The position numbers were made by a program, and so were the translations under genes. The notes under the pieces are model-generated. The model made no database searches and had not been told where the DNA came from. It saw nothing but the letters and a program-made list of their open reading frames with translations. A DNA stretch of 64,000 bases from Pseudomonas knackmussii B13 (GTDB lineage Bacteria; Pseudomonadota; Gammaproteobacteria; Pseudomonadales; Pseudomonadaceae): assembly GCF_000689415.1 (NCBI RefSeq), contig NZ_HG322950.1:3107501-3171500 (forward strand), in the 5' to 3' direction. Every line of letters begins with the position of its first letter. The stretch's first letter is position 1. Below are positions 36,013-45,241 of the stretch, in pieces.

Positions 36013-36978
36013 ATGAACCTGTTGCGCCGAATCGCCCCGCCGCTGCTCACCCTCGGGCTGGTCGTCCTCGCCCTGGTCTTCGGCAGCCAGGCCTGGATCT
36101 ACTACACCCGCTCGCCCTGGACCCGCGATGCCCGCGTGCGCGCCGACGTGGTGACCCTGGCGGCGGAAGTCGCCGGGCGCATCGTCGAGCTGCACGTGCA
36201 GGACAACCAGCGGGTGAAAAAGGGCGACCTGCTGCTGCGCATCGACCCGCAAACCTACGAACTCGCCCTGCAGCGCGCAGAGCGCGCGGTGACGGTGGCC
36301 AAGGCCGCGCTCGGCCAGTCGCAGGCCACCATCGCCGCCAACCAGGCGCTGTTGCGCCTGCGCCAGAGTGAAGAGCAGCGGCGCCGCACGCTGAAGGAAC
36401 GCTCGGCGATCTCCGCCGAAGAATGGCAACGCTCCAGCACCGACGTCGCCGTGGCCCAGGCCCAGCTGGTCCGCGAGCAGGCCAGCCTGGGGCTCGTCGA
36501 GGCCCAGGTGCAGCTCGCCGAGAGCGCCTACAACCAGGCCGCCCTGGACCTGCAGCGGACCCGCGTCTATGCCCCGGTCAACGGCTTCGTGACCAACCTG
36601 CTGACCCGCTCGGGGGACTACGCGCGCGGCGGCGAGCCACTGCTGGCGGTGGTCGACAGCGACTCCTTCTACGTCAGCGGCTACTTCGAGGAAACCAAGC
36701 TGCCACGCATCCACGAAGGCGACCCGGTGCGCATCGAGCTGATGAGCGGGGAGCGCCTGAAGGGCCGCGTCGACAGCATCGCCTACGCCATCACCGACCG
36801 CGAGAACGCACCCGGCAGCCGGCTGCTGGCCAACATCAACCCCAGCTACACCTGGGTGAAGCTGGCGCAGCGGATTCCGGTGCGCATCGCTTTCGATCCA
36901 GGCAGCACGGACAAGATCCGCCTGCGCGCCGGCGTGACCGCGACGGTCAGCGTGATCGAGGACGCCCGCAAGCCGTGA
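36013..36978 (+). CDS. HlyD-family adaptor of the FUSC efflux operon (AaeA-like)
   Basis: A 321-residue membrane fusion protein: one N-terminal helix (about 10-30), the first lipoyl half (EVAGRIVELHVQDNQRVKKG), a long hairpin, the second half (VYAPVNGFVTNLLTRSGDYA) and a beta-barrel. It matches AaeA/EmrA-like adaptors. It is the third gene of the AaeB-DUF1656-AaeA trio; an outer membrane channel is not encoded here. Confidence 0.93.
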   Translation: MNLLRRIAPPLLTLGLVVLALVFGSQAWIYYTRSPWTRDARVRADVVTLAAEVAGRIVELHVQDNQRVKKGDLLLRIDPQTYELALQRAERAVTVAKAALGQSQATIAANQALLRLRQSEEQRRRTLKERSAISAEEWQRSSTDVAVAQAQLVREQASLGLVEAQVQLAESAYNQAALDLQRTRVYAPVNGFVTNLLTRSGDYARGGEPLLAVVDSDSFYVSGYFEETKLPRIHEGDPVRIELMSGERLKGRVDSIAYAITDRENAPGSRLLANINPSYTWVKLAQRIPVRIAFDPGSTDKIRLRAGVTATVSVIEDARKP

Positions 36979-37087
36979 CGAGGCGCCCAGCCGCCGCTAT
37001 CCTGCGCCTCTGCCACGCCGGATAGAGCGCTTTCGAGGCGGCGCTGGCCTAGACTTTCCCTATCGCCCCAAAGGACAGAGGCACTTC

Positions 37088-37264
37088 ATGAATTCCGTGG
37101 TCGTCACCCTCGCAGTCATCATCTTCGGCATGCTCATGCTCGGCATCGGCTTCACCCTCCGCGCTCGCGGCCTGGGCGTCTTCCTCATGTGGATCGGCGT
37201 GCTGAGCATGCTGTCGATCATCACTTACCGCATCTACCTCGCCACCTCGGCCGTCGCGGTCTGA
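37088..37264 (+). CDS. Small inner membrane protein (58 aa)
   Basis: A 58-residue protein with two hydrophobic segments (about 4-23, VVVTLAVIIFGMLMLGIGFT, and 30-50, LGVFLMWIGVLSMLSIITY) joined by a basic turn (LRARG). An aggacagagg SD precedes ATG 37088. It ends 31 bases inside the 3' end of the convergent MFS gene. It is too short for usual gene callers. Function unknown. Confidence 0.6.
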   Translation: MNSVVVTLAVIIFGMLMLGIGFTLRARGLGVFLMWIGVLSMLSIITYRIYLATSAVAV

Positions 37265-38454
37265 GCACCGCCCCAGCCGCGCATCGCCCGGGCATAGCCG
37301 GTCGGGGCGAAGCGCAGCGTCACTCCCAGCATCAGCAGCACCGACAGCGCCAACAACGTCCAGGACGCCTGGAAGCTGCCGGTGGCGTCGCGCAGCCAGC
37401 CGGTCAGGTAGGGAATGATCCCGGTGATGATGAAGCCGATGCCCTGCACGAAGGCCGCCAGGCCGCCCGCGGCACCCGGGTCGGCGAGATGGTCGAGGGT
37501 CAGCGTCAGGCTCAGGGCGAAGCAGGCGCCCAGCCCGTAGCCGATCATCGCTACCCACGGCAACGGCAATAGCGTCGGCGCCAGCAGCAGGCCGGCGAAG
37601 CCCGCGAGCTGGATCGTCAGGCACAGCGCCAGCCAAGGGCGACGGTCGCTGGAACGGCGGATCAGCGCCGGCATGCTCAGCGCGGCGAGCACCTGGAAGA
37701 TCGTCATCAGGCCGATCAGCCGACCGCTCCCGGCAGCGCTCCAGCCCAATTGCCGGTAGAACATCGGCAGCCAGGCGACCATGCTCGTATAGCCGCCATT
37801 GATCAGGCCGAAATACAGCGCCAGCAACCAGGCCCGGCGACTACCGAAGAAGTGCGCGCCACGCCGAGCGGGCTCCTTCGCCCTCGCTTCACGCGGACGC
37901 AGCAGGCACCACAGCAACAGGCCTAGCACGGCCAGCCCGACCCAGGCGCCAAGCCCGAGTTGCCAATGCCCGCTGTGCTGCACGAGCACCGGCGCCAGCA
38001 CCGCCGCGCTGCCGCCGCCGGCCATCAGCGAGGCCGAATAGAGCCCCATCGCCGCCGGCACCTTGTGCGGGAACCAGCGCTTCACCACGCCCGGCACCAG
38101 CGCCTGGATGATCGCAACGCCGGCGCCAGCCAGCACCGCGCTGGCAATCAGCGCCAGGCCGCTATCGAGCAGCAGGCGCCAGGCGCAGGCCCCGGCAATG
38201 GCCAGCAGGCCGGCGATCATCCCGCGGTTCTCGCCCAGGCGCGGGCCGATCCACGGCAAGGCCAGGGCCAGCAAGCCCATGCAAAGCACCGGCAGCACGG
38301 TGAGCAAAGACGCGCCCTGGAAGCCAAGGCCGGTAGCCTCACGGATTTCCGCCAGCAACGGGCCGATGGACGTGAGTATCGGCCTCAGGTTGATGCCCAG
38401 GGCGACTATCACCAGCAGGCCGAGCCCGCCGGCGCGTGCCTTGTCGTACGTCAT
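37234..38454 (-). CDS. CynX/NimT-type MFS transporter
   Basis: A 406-residue major facilitator with twelve predicted helices. It begins MTYDKARAGGLGLLVIVALG and carries LGINLRPILTSIGPLLAEIR, the signature of the cyanate/2-nitroimidazole (CynX/YeaN) group. ATG 38454 is supported by a caggag SD and by the ATGA overlap with the upstream deaminase gene; the longer open frame is a shadow. Pairing with a nucleoside deaminase suggests transport of a purine-like or related nitrogen compound. Confidence 0.9.
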   Translation of the reverse strand: MTYDKARAGGLGLLVIVALGINLRPILTSIGPLLAEIREATGLGFQGASLLTVLPVLCMGLLALALPWIGPRLGENRGMIAGLLAIAGACAWRLLLDSGLALIASAVLAGAGVAIIQALVPGVVKRWFPHKVPAAMGLYSASLMAGGGSAAVLAPVLVQHSGHWQLGLGAWVGLAVLGLLLWCLLRPREARAKEPARRGAHFFGSRRAWLLALYFGLINGGYTSMVAWLPMFYRQLGWSAAGSGRLIGLMTIFQVLAALSMPALIRRSSDRRPWLALCLTIQLAGFAGLLLAPTLLPLPWVAMIGYGLGACFALSLTLTLDHLADPGAAGGLAAFVQGIGFIITGIIPYLTGWLRDATGSFQASWTLLALSVLLMLGVTLRFAPTGYARAMRGWGGAQTATAEVAR

Positions 38455-38906
38455 GGGCGACGCTCCTGCCAGGCGCGATACAGCTCCTCCTCGCCCTCCG
38501 GCGTCAGCCGCTGCACCGGCAGGCGCTGCTGTGCCAGCGGCAGCGCCATCTGCGCGTAGACCGCTGCGGTGGAAAGGCCATAGGGCTCGCCGTCGGCATT
38601 CGCGTAGGCGTAATAGACGGCGGCGACACCGCTCAGGTGCATGGCCGCCAGGCACATCGGGCACGGCTGGCCGCTGGCGTAGATCACGCAGCCGTCCAGG
38701 CGCGGGCTGCCCAGCGCGCGGCCGGCGGCGCGCATGGCGAGCAGCTCGGCGTGGGCGGTGGGGTCGTGGTCCAGGTGAATGCCGTTGGCGGCGCGGGCGA
38801 TGACCTGGCCATCGCGCACCAGCACGGCGCCGAACGGCCGCCCACCTTCCAGGACGTTGGCGCGAGCCTCGGCCAGGGCCAACTGCATGAATGCCTGGTG
38901 TTCCAT
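38451..38906 (-). CDS. Nucleoside/guanine deaminase (CMP/dCMP deaminase family)
   Basis: A 151-residue zinc deaminase with the motifs AHAELLAM (His52, Glu54) and GQPCPMCLAAM (Cys82, Cys85), which bind zinc and protonate the substrate. The length and spacing match GuaD/TadA-like enzymes, guanine deaminase being most likely. It overlaps the MFS gene by 4 bases. A LysR gene is divergent from it across 112 bases and probably controls both. Confidence 0.9.
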   Translation of the reverse strand: MEHQAFMQLALAEARANVLEGGRPFGAVLVRDGQVIARAANGIHLDHDPTAHAELLAMRAAGRALGSPRLDGCVIYASGQPCPMCLAAMHLSGVAAVYYAYANADGEPYGLSTAAVYAQMALPLAQQRLPVQRLTPEGEEELYRAWQERRP

Positions 38907-39018
38907 GGGGATTCCTCTCGATGGGCGCGCGGCGCGCCCCTTTACACGAGGAGGATTATCCCGGCCGAAAGAGTTATGGTGAAATTAAATGGAAAAATGC
39001 CTTCCAGTGGAAATCTGA

Positions 39019-39894
39019 ATGCTAGATCCGACCCTGCTGCGCAGCTTCGTCATGGTGGTCGACGCCGGCAACTTCACCCGCGCCGGCGAGCTGCTGCACC
39101 TTACCCAGTCCACCGTCAGCCAGCAGATCCTGCGCCTGGAGGAACAGCTCGGCTGCCGCCTGCTCGAACGCGGCCGGCGCCAGGTGCTGCCGACCGAGTC
39201 CGGCGAACGCCTGCTCGGCTACGCCCGACGCATCCTCCAGCTCGGCGAGGAGGCTCGCGAGGCGCTGGGCGACGAGCACAGCGAAGGCGTGTTGCGCCTG
39301 GGCCTGCCCGAGGACTTCGCCGGCGAACGCATGATGCCGTTGCTCGCCGCCTTCGCCGCGCAACGGCCGCACCTGCGCCTGGAGGTCAGCAGCGGGCTCA
39401 GCCATGAACTGCTGCGCCAGTACCGCGATGGCGAGCTGGATGTGGCCCTGGTCAAGCAATGGGGGGCGGACAGCGATTGCCTGGCGCGCTGGCCGGAGCC
39501 GTTGTGCTGGCTGGACAGCGCCACGCAACCCGCGTCCCTGCGCGATCCGCTGCCGCTGGTGGCCTTCCCGCAGGGCGCGCTGTACCGCCAGGAGATGATC
39601 CACGCCCTGGAAGCCCAGGGTCGCCGCTGGCGCATCGCCTACGGCAGTGCCGGCCTGGCCAGCCTCTGCGCCGCAGTCACCGCCGGCCTGGGCGTCAGCC
39701 TGCTGCCGCGGCGCTGCCTGCAGGGCGGGATGCGCGAGCTGGGCGCGGACGAAGGCTTCCCGCTGGTCGACGGCCTGGAGCTGGCGCTCTACGCCCGCGA
39801 CGGGCTCGCCGGCAGCGGCCGCAGCCTGTGCGAGCAGCTGCGCGAACTGTGCGACCAGGCCCCGGCCGTCATACCGGCTCGGTCGCGGCCTTGA
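39019..39894 (+). CDS. LysR-family transcriptional regulator
   Basis: A 291-residue LysR protein: SFVMVVDAGNFTRAGELLHL and TQSTVSQQILRLEEQLGCRL form the winged helix; the effector domain follows (GVLRLGLPEDFAGERMMPLL). The upstream gap is unusually AT-rich for this genome (gaaattaaatggaaaaatg at 38980-38998) and is a likely binding region. Divergent from the deaminase/MFS pair. The 3' end overlaps the convergent MHYT gene by 26 bases. Confidence 0.92.
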   Translation: MLDPTLLRSFVMVVDAGNFTRAGELLHLTQSTVSQQILRLEEQLGCRLLERGRRQVLPTESGERLLGYARRILQLGEEAREALGDEHSEGVLRLGLPEDFAGERMMPLLAAFAAQRPHLRLEVSSGLSHELLRQYRDGELDVALVKQWGADSDCLARWPEPLCWLDSATQPASLRDPLPLVAFPQGALYRQEMIHALEAQGRRWRIAYGSAGLASLCAAVTAGLGVSLLPRRCLQGGMRELGADEGFPLVDGLELALYARDGLAGSGRSLCEQLRELCDQAPAVIPARSRP

Positions 39895-41935
39895 GGATCT
39901 GCTCCGGGGGGCACGGCTGGCCCAGCAGGTAGCCCTGCAGCGAGTCGCAGCCCAGGCGCGTGAGGAAGTCCTGTTGGCGCGGCGTCTCCACGCCCTCGGC
40001 GACGATGCGCAGGTCCAGCGCCTGGCCCAGCGCGACGATCGCCGAGACGATGGCCGCGTCGTCGCTGTCCTGTTCCAGGTCACGGACGAAGCCACGGTCG
40101 ATCTTCAGCTCGTTGGCCGGCAGGCGCTTGAGGTAGAGCAGGCTCGAATAGCCGGTGCCGAAGTCGTCGATGGACAGGTCGACGCCCATGTCGGCGAGCT
40201 GGCCCAGGATCGCCAGGCTGCTGTCGGCGTCGCGCATGGCCGTGGTCTCGGTGATCTCCAGGGTCAGGCAGTTGGCCGGCAGGCCGTGGCGAGCCAGGGT
40301 CGCGGCGACGCAATCGACCAGCCCGGCGTGGCAGAACTGCAGGGCGGAAAGATTCACCGCAACGCGCCAGTCGTGATGCCCCTGGGCGTACCACAGGCTC
40401 ATCTGCCGGCAGGCCTCGTCGAGCACCCATTCGCCGATCGGGACGATCAGCCCGGTACGTTCGGCGATGGCAATGAACTCGTCCGGCATCACCAGGCCGC
40501 GTTGCGGATGCTGCCAGCGAAGCAGCGCCTCGGCACCGATCAGGCGACCATCGTGGGCGGCGAACTTGGGCTGGTAGTGCAGCAGGAACTCCTTGCGTTC
40601 CAGCGCCGAGCGCAGGTCCTGGAGCATCTGCAGGTGGTTGCGCGCATTGGTGTTCATCGACTGCTCGAAGAAGCTGTAGGCGTTCTTCCCGCTGCCCTTG
40701 GCGTGGTACATCGCCGCGTCGGCGTTGATCAGCAGCTCCTGCTGGTTCTGCCCGTCGCCCGGGTACAGGGCGATGCCGATGCTGCCGGAGATGCGCAGCT
40801 CCTCGCCCTTGACGTGGAACGGCTCGGCCAGCAGGGCGATCTGCTGGCTGGCGACGCTGGCTGCGTCTTCGGGGTCGCGCAGCTTCATGAGCAGGACGAA
40901 TTCGTCGCCGCCGATGCGCGCCAGGGTGTCTTCGGTGCGCATGTTGTCGCGCAGGCGCTGCGCCACGGCGCGCAGCAGCTGGTCGCCGACGTGGTGGCCG
41001 AAGGCGTCGTTCACCGGCTTGAAGCCATCCAGATCGAGGAACATGAGCGCAAAGTGCCCGCCGTCGCGCTGGGCCTTGGCGATCTTCTGGCCGATACGAT
41101 CTTCCAGCAAAAGGCGGTTCGGCAGGCGCGTCAGGGTGTCGTGCAGGGCCAGTTGGGTGAGTTCCAGGTTGGCCTGGGCCAGCGACTTCGCCAGCTGCGC
41201 GGTGCGTTCTTCCATGCGCGCGTCGAGGATCGAGGTGAGCAAGGCGATGGCCAGCACGGCGAGGGTCACGAGGATCACCAGGATCGCCAGCCAGTGGCTG
41301 TCCAGCCCGCTCGGCGCGGCGCCGCAGAAGCTGCCCAGCGGGAAGCGCGCGGCGGCCATGCCGGTGTAGTGCATGCCGACGATTGCCAGGCCCATCAGCA
41401 GCGCGGCGCCGGCTCGCATCAGGCGCACATAGGGCGTGCGCTTGCGCAGGCGGACGGCGATCCACAGCGCCGCCCCGGAAGCCAGGGCTGCGATCACCAG
41501 GGACAGGCCGAACAACACCGGGTCGTAGTCGATGCCCGGCTGCATGAGCATTGCGTACATGCCCAGGTAGTGCATGCCGGCAATGCCGCAGCCCATCACC
41601 AGGGCACCGGCGCCCAGTTGCCAGGCGGGCAGCCGTTCCTGGCCGACCAGGGCCAGGGCGAAGCCGGAGCTGAGCACCGCCAGGGCCAGGGAAAGCAGGG
41701 TCAGGGCGAGGTCGTAGCCCAGCGGAATCGGCAGGCTGAAGGCCAGCATGCCGATGAAGTGCATCGACCAGACGCCGATCCCCATGGCCACCGCCCCCCC
41801 GCCGATCCACAGCAGCGCCCCCCAGCCGCTCGCCCGGGCGATGCGCCCGGCGAGGTCAAGGGCGGTATAGGACGCCAGCACCGCCACGCACAGCGAAATC
41901 AGCACCAGCGAAAGATCGTAACTACCAGTCAACAT
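39869..41935 (-). CDS. mucR: MHYT-GGDEF-EAL c-di-GMP enzyme, MucR-like
   Basis: A 688-residue membrane protein. Residues 1-235 hold the MHYT sensor with three MH(Y/F) motifs (MHFIGM at 58, MHYLGM at 121, MHYTGM at 188), thought to bind copper and sense diatomic gas. The GGDEF domain has an intact IGGDEF (341-346); the EAL domain has GAEALLRW (468-475) and later DDFGTGYSSL. It matches P. aeruginosa MucR in length and domain order, which links c-di-GMP to alginate. Both catalytic motifs are intact, so it could make and degrade c-di-GMP. Confidence 0.93.
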   Translation of the reverse strand: MLTGSYDLSLVLISLCVAVLASYTALDLAGRIARASGWGALLWIGGGAVAMGIGVWSMHFIGMLAFSLPIPLGYDLALTLLSLALAVLSSGFALALVGQERLPAWQLGAGALVMGCGIAGMHYLGMYAMLMQPGIDYDPVLFGLSLVIAALASGAALWIAVRLRKRTPYVRLMRAGAALLMGLAIVGMHYTGMAAARFPLGSFCGAAPSGLDSHWLAILVILVTLAVLAIALLTSILDARMEERTAQLAKSLAQANLELTQLALHDTLTRLPNRLLLEDRIGQKIAKAQRDGGHFALMFLDLDGFKPVNDAFGHHVGDQLLRAVAQRLRDNMRTEDTLARIGGDEFVLLMKLRDPEDAASVASQQIALLAEPFHVKGEELRISGSIGIALYPGDGQNQQELLINADAAMYHAKGSGKNAYSFFEQSMNTNARNHLQMLQDLRSALERKEFLLHYQPKFAAHDGRLIGAEALLRWQHPQRGLVMPDEFIAIAERTGLIVPIGEWVLDEACRQMSLWYAQGHHDWRVAVNLSALQFCHAGLVDCVAATLARHGLPANCLTLEITETTAMRDADSSLAILGQLADMGVDLSIDDFGTGYSSLLYLKRLPANELKIDRGFVRDLEQDSDDAAIVSAIVALGQALDLRIVAEGVETPRQQDFLTRLGCDSLQGYLLGQPCPPEQILKAATEPV

Positions 41936-42025
41936 CTCGAATCTCGAACGCGCGTTTGAAGTCCGCGCAAAAGGGGCGAGATTCTAGCCAATTGCCACTA
42001 TGTCAAACCAGATACGTTTGTCTGC

Positions 42026-43105
42026 TTAGTTGCCCGCCAACTGGCCATCCGTCTCAGGCAGCAGGCAGCCCTTCGCCATCCACGGGCAATTGCGATTCCA
42101 GGCGAAGCCGTGATCGGGCTTGCCGTTCTCGTCGTAGTACGCCAGTTGCACGCGCTGCGCGGTGAACTGCAGGCCGGTGAAGCCCGGTCGCGAGGCCGCG
42201 TAAAGCGCCTCCTGGCTGGCGCTCGGGGGTAAGGCGTCGAGCTTCTGCCCGCCGCCACCGGAGATCACCCAGGCCGGCTCGCCGGGTCGCACGATCAATT
42301 GCTGGTCGTGATCGTGGGCGGCGACGTAGAGGTCCACCCCGCTCTGCTGCAGCGCCGGCAGCAGGTCGCCGAGCAAGGCGTCGTCATTGCCGTGGTCGCC
42401 GAGATTGCGCGGCGGAATGTGCGCCGCCACCACCTTCCAGATCGGCGCAGGTCCTGGTGCGGAGAAGGTCTGGCGGATGAATTCGGCCTGTTGCAGTAGA
42501 CCTTCACGAGGCGCCGAGCTGTTGAGGAAGACCACCCGCAGCAGCGGCCGGCCATCCACGAGGCCGAAGTCGCGCGTATAGAAATAGTCGGGCATCTGCC
42601 AGCGCCGCGACCCCCGGGCCTCGCGGCTGTAGGCCAGCTCCACGCTCGAGGACTTGGGGAAGTCATGGTTGCCGAGCACCGCATAGAAAGGCACGTGACT
42701 CAGCCATTTGCCCCAGTAGACGCGCTCGAAACGCAACTGCCAGGTGCGGTCGGAGGTGCCCTTGAGCGCCGGTCCATAGAAGTTGTCGCCCAGCAGCAAC
42801 ACCCCGTTCACCCCGCCGTTGCGCTCGGCGGCACGCTCCATGCCCATGGCCACGCGCCATTGCTGCAGGTCGCCGGAGCCCTGGTCACCCAGGGCGAAAA
42901 GCGCGACCTTCTGCGGGTCCTGGCCGGTCAATGGCGTGTAGGGCGGCGGCGGCGTGAGCAGCCAGGCGATGGCGCCCGCAACAGCGGACACGAGCAGCAC
43001 AAGCGATACCACCAGCCCACGGCCGATACGCCGTGGCCGCCGACCCGGGCGCTTTGAGGAGGATGGATTGGAGGACGAGAGAGGATCGGAGGTGCCGTCG
43101 AACAT
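42026..43105 (-). CDS. Membrane-anchored metallophosphoesterase (purple acid phosphatase-like)
   Basis: A 359-residue protein with a basic N-terminus, one membrane helix (about 29-50) and a calcineurin-like phosphoesterase domain. Metal motifs appear in order: ALGDQGSGD, LLGDNFYGP, VLGNHDFP, AAHIPP and AAHDHDQ. The order and spacing resemble tartrate-resistant acid phosphatases. The active domain should face the periplasm. The start ATG 43105 has no clear SD. It is divergent from the FUSC-like gene. Confidence 0.85.
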   Translation of the reverse strand: MFDGTSDPLSSSNPSSSKRPGRRPRRIGRGLVVSLVLLVSAVAGAIAWLLTPPPPYTPLTGQDPQKVALFALGDQGSGDLQQWRVAMGMERAAERNGGVNGVLLLGDNFYGPALKGTSDRTWQLRFERVYWGKWLSHVPFYAVLGNHDFPKSSSVELAYSREARGSRRWQMPDYFYTRDFGLVDGRPLLRVVFLNSSAPREGLLQQAEFIRQTFSAPGPAPIWKVVAAHIPPRNLGDHGNDDALLGDLLPALQQSGVDLYVAAHDHDQQLIVRPGEPAWVISGGGGQKLDALPPSASQEALYAASRPGFTGLQFTAQRVQLAYYDENGKPDHGFAWNRNCPWMAKGCLLPETDGQLAGN

Positions 43106-43231
43106 CGATGTGCGGGCCGTCGTTTGTTGTTTGGCGCACTTCAGCAGATCGAATGTGAATCCGGCGTCAAGGCTTCGTTACCGCCATGTTGCCCAGTGCG
43201 CCTGCGCTACGCTGGTGAAGTCCCGAACCCG

Positions 43232-44347
43232 GTGAGGAGCCCGCGCCCCTTGGCGAACGTCCCGCAGTCACTGGCCGTGCCCTTCCGCCGCCTGGCCAAC
43301 CCTTACACCCGCTACCGCTACGCGGCCTGGATCCATTGCGCGCGGGTTGGCCTGGCACTGCTGGCGTCGATCCTGCTGACCACTGGCATCGACATCCCCC
43401 ATGGGCTCTGGGCTTCGGTCACCGTGCTGGTAGTGATGGGCGGCCTGGTGCACCAGGGCACCATTCGCGGCAAGTCCTACGAACGGGTACTGGGCACCCT
43501 TCTGGGTGCGCTGTTCGGCCTGGGCGTGATCCTGGTGCACCAGATCAGCGGCTCGAACACCCTGACCTACCTGCTGATGTCGGCACTCGGCGCCGCTTCA
43601 GCCTACTTCGCCATCGGCCGCCCCGGCTACGTGGCGCTGCTGGCGGGGATCACCATGTGCACGGTCGCCGGGCACGGCGGCAACGACATGACCGAGGGCC
43701 TCTGGCGCATGCTCAACGTACTGATCGGCACCGCCCTGGCGCTGGTCTTCGCGCAGATCTACCCGCTGCGCGCGGTGTACGTCTGGCGCTACCTGATGTC
43801 GGACAACCTGCGCGCCTGCGCCCGCCTCTACGGCCAGCTGAGCAGCAGCCGCGACCTGCGCGCCGAGCACTTCTCCGCGCAGATGGAAGAACTCGATATG
43901 CGCCTGGTCTCGGCCCGCGCGCACCTGGCTCCGGTGGCGCGCGAGACTGCCCTGCCGCTGCGCCAACTGGAGCTGATCCAGCGCGCCCACCGGGCCATCA
44001 TGGGCACCCTGGAATCGCTGATCGCCTCCCGTCAGTTCGCCGCCGAAGCCAGCGAAATCGAAGCGATTCCGCCCAGTCTCGACCAGCATCGCCAGGCCAT
44101 CACGCGCCTGCTGCTGCAGTGCGCGCACGCCCTGAAGTTCAGCCGCACCACGCGCCTGGTGCAGGAATGCCAGGGCCTGGAGCGGCTGCCGCCGCGTCCG
44201 CACAACCTCTCCGACAGCTTCGAGAAACAGGGCTACTACTGGCTGACGCTGCGCCTCTACGAACAGGTGGAACAGCTTTCCGCCCTGCTCGCCGGCAGCG
44301 CCAGCCACTGGAACATCCAGAGCCGCGACCGCCCCACGCAGGGCTGA
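43232..44347 (+). CDS. FUSC-family membrane protein (single-block)
   Basis: About 370 residues with one block of six membrane helices (LALLASILLTTGIDIPHGLW, VTVLVVMGGLVHQG, LGTLLGALFGLGVILVH) and a cytoplasmic helical domain; half the size of AaeB. Such proteins are annotated FUSC or YccS-like, with unknown substrates. The start is uncertain: GTG 43232 is used; TTG 43250 lies about 10 bases after a gaggag SD and is equally possible. The open frame reaches 43124 but overlaps the promoter region. Confidence 0.8.
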   Translation: MRSPRPLANVPQSLAVPFRRLANPYTRYRYAAWIHCARVGLALLASILLTTGIDIPHGLWASVTVLVVMGGLVHQGTIRGKSYERVLGTLLGALFGLGVILVHQISGSNTLTYLLMSALGAASAYFAIGRPGYVALLAGITMCTVAGHGGNDMTEGLWRMLNVLIGTALALVFAQIYPLRAVYVWRYLMSDNLRACARLYGQLSSSRDLRAEHFSAQMEELDMRLVSARAHLAPVARETALPLRQLELIQRAHRAIMGTLESLIASRQFAAEASEIEAIPPSLDQHRQAITRLLLQCAHALKFSRTTRLVQECQGLERLPPRPHNLSDSFEKQGYYWLTLRLYEQVEQLSALLAGSASHWNIQSRDRPTQG

Positions 44348-44364
44348 GCGGCGGCGCCCCGGAC

Positions 44365-45123
44365 TCAGGCGGCGAAACCGCCGTCGATGGTCAGGTTGGC
44401 GCCGGTGATGTAGCCGGCTTCCGGGCCTGCCAGGTAGGCAACGAAGGAGGCGATTTCCTCGGCGTGGCCATAACGGTTCAACGCCATCATCTGCTTGAGG
44501 CTCTCGGCGAAGTCGCCGCTGTCCGGGTTCATGTCGGTGTCCACCGGGCCGGGCTGCACGGTGTTGACGGTGATCCCGCGCGGGCCCAGGTCGCGGGCGA
44601 AGCCACGGGTCAGGCCGGTCACGGCGGCCTTGCTCATGGCGTACACGCCGCCACCGGCGAAGGGCATGCGCTCGGCATTGGTGCTGCCGATGGTGATGAC
44701 CCGGCCGCCCTCGCCCAGGTGCCGCGCGGCGGCTTGGGTCGCGACGAACACGCTGCGCACGTTGACCGCCACGGTGCGGTCGAAGTCCTCCAGGCTGAAG
44801 TCTTCCAGCGGCGCCACGGCCAGTACGCCGGCGTTGTTCACCAGGATGTCGAGGCGGCCGAAGTGGCTCGCGGCCCGGTCAACCGCGGCGCTGAGCTGCG
44901 CGGCGTCGGCGCTGTCGGCCTTGATCGCCAGGGCGCGACCACCGGCGGCTTCGATGCTGGAGGCGAGTTCCTCGGCCTTCTGCGCCGAGCTGGCGTAGGT
45001 GAAGGCCACGGCGGCGCCGTCGCGGGCCAGGCGCTGGACGATGGCGGCGCCGATGCCGCGCGAGCCGCCCTGGACGAAGGCGACCTTGCCGGCGAGGGAA
45101 ACATTCTGGGTGCTAGTGCTCAT
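44365..45123 (-). CDS. SDR-family oxidoreductase
   Basis: A 252-residue classical SDR: KVAFVQGGSRGIGAAIVQRL, NNAGVL, ITIGSTNAERMPFAGGGVYA followed by the MSK of the YAMSK active site, and PGPVDTDMNPDSG. It resembles 3-oxoacyl-ACP reductase-like SDRs that form pairs with LysR genes. ATG 45123 was preferred to the upstream ATG 45183, which lies in the promoter gap. It is divergent from the LysR gene at 45242. Confidence 0.92.
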   Translation of the reverse strand: MSTSTQNVSLAGKVAFVQGGSRGIGAAIVQRLARDGAAVAFTYASSAQKAEELASSIEAAGGRALAIKADSADAAQLSAAVDRAASHFGRLDILVNNAGVLAVAPLEDFSLEDFDRTVAVNVRSVFVATQAAARHLGEGGRVITIGSTNAERMPFAGGGVYAMSKAAVTGLTRGFARDLGPRGITVNTVQPGPVDTDMNPDSGDFAESLKQMMALNRYGHAEEIASFVAYLAGPEAGYITGANLTIDGGFAA

Positions 45124-45241
45124 GGACGTGCTCCGAAAGGGAATGGGGTAAACGACGGGCTCAGTTTCCTCCCCGGAATACACAACCGGTAGTCGTTAAT
45201 CGCTATATTCAGTCGATCCAAATGGTTTACGCGAGCCCGAC

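Noticed and set aside
39647..41959. A 770-codon plus-strand frame opposite the MHYT-GGDEF-EAL gene
   Set aside because: The minus strand encodes intact MHYT, GGDEF and EAL motifs; the plus frame is low-complexity shadow.
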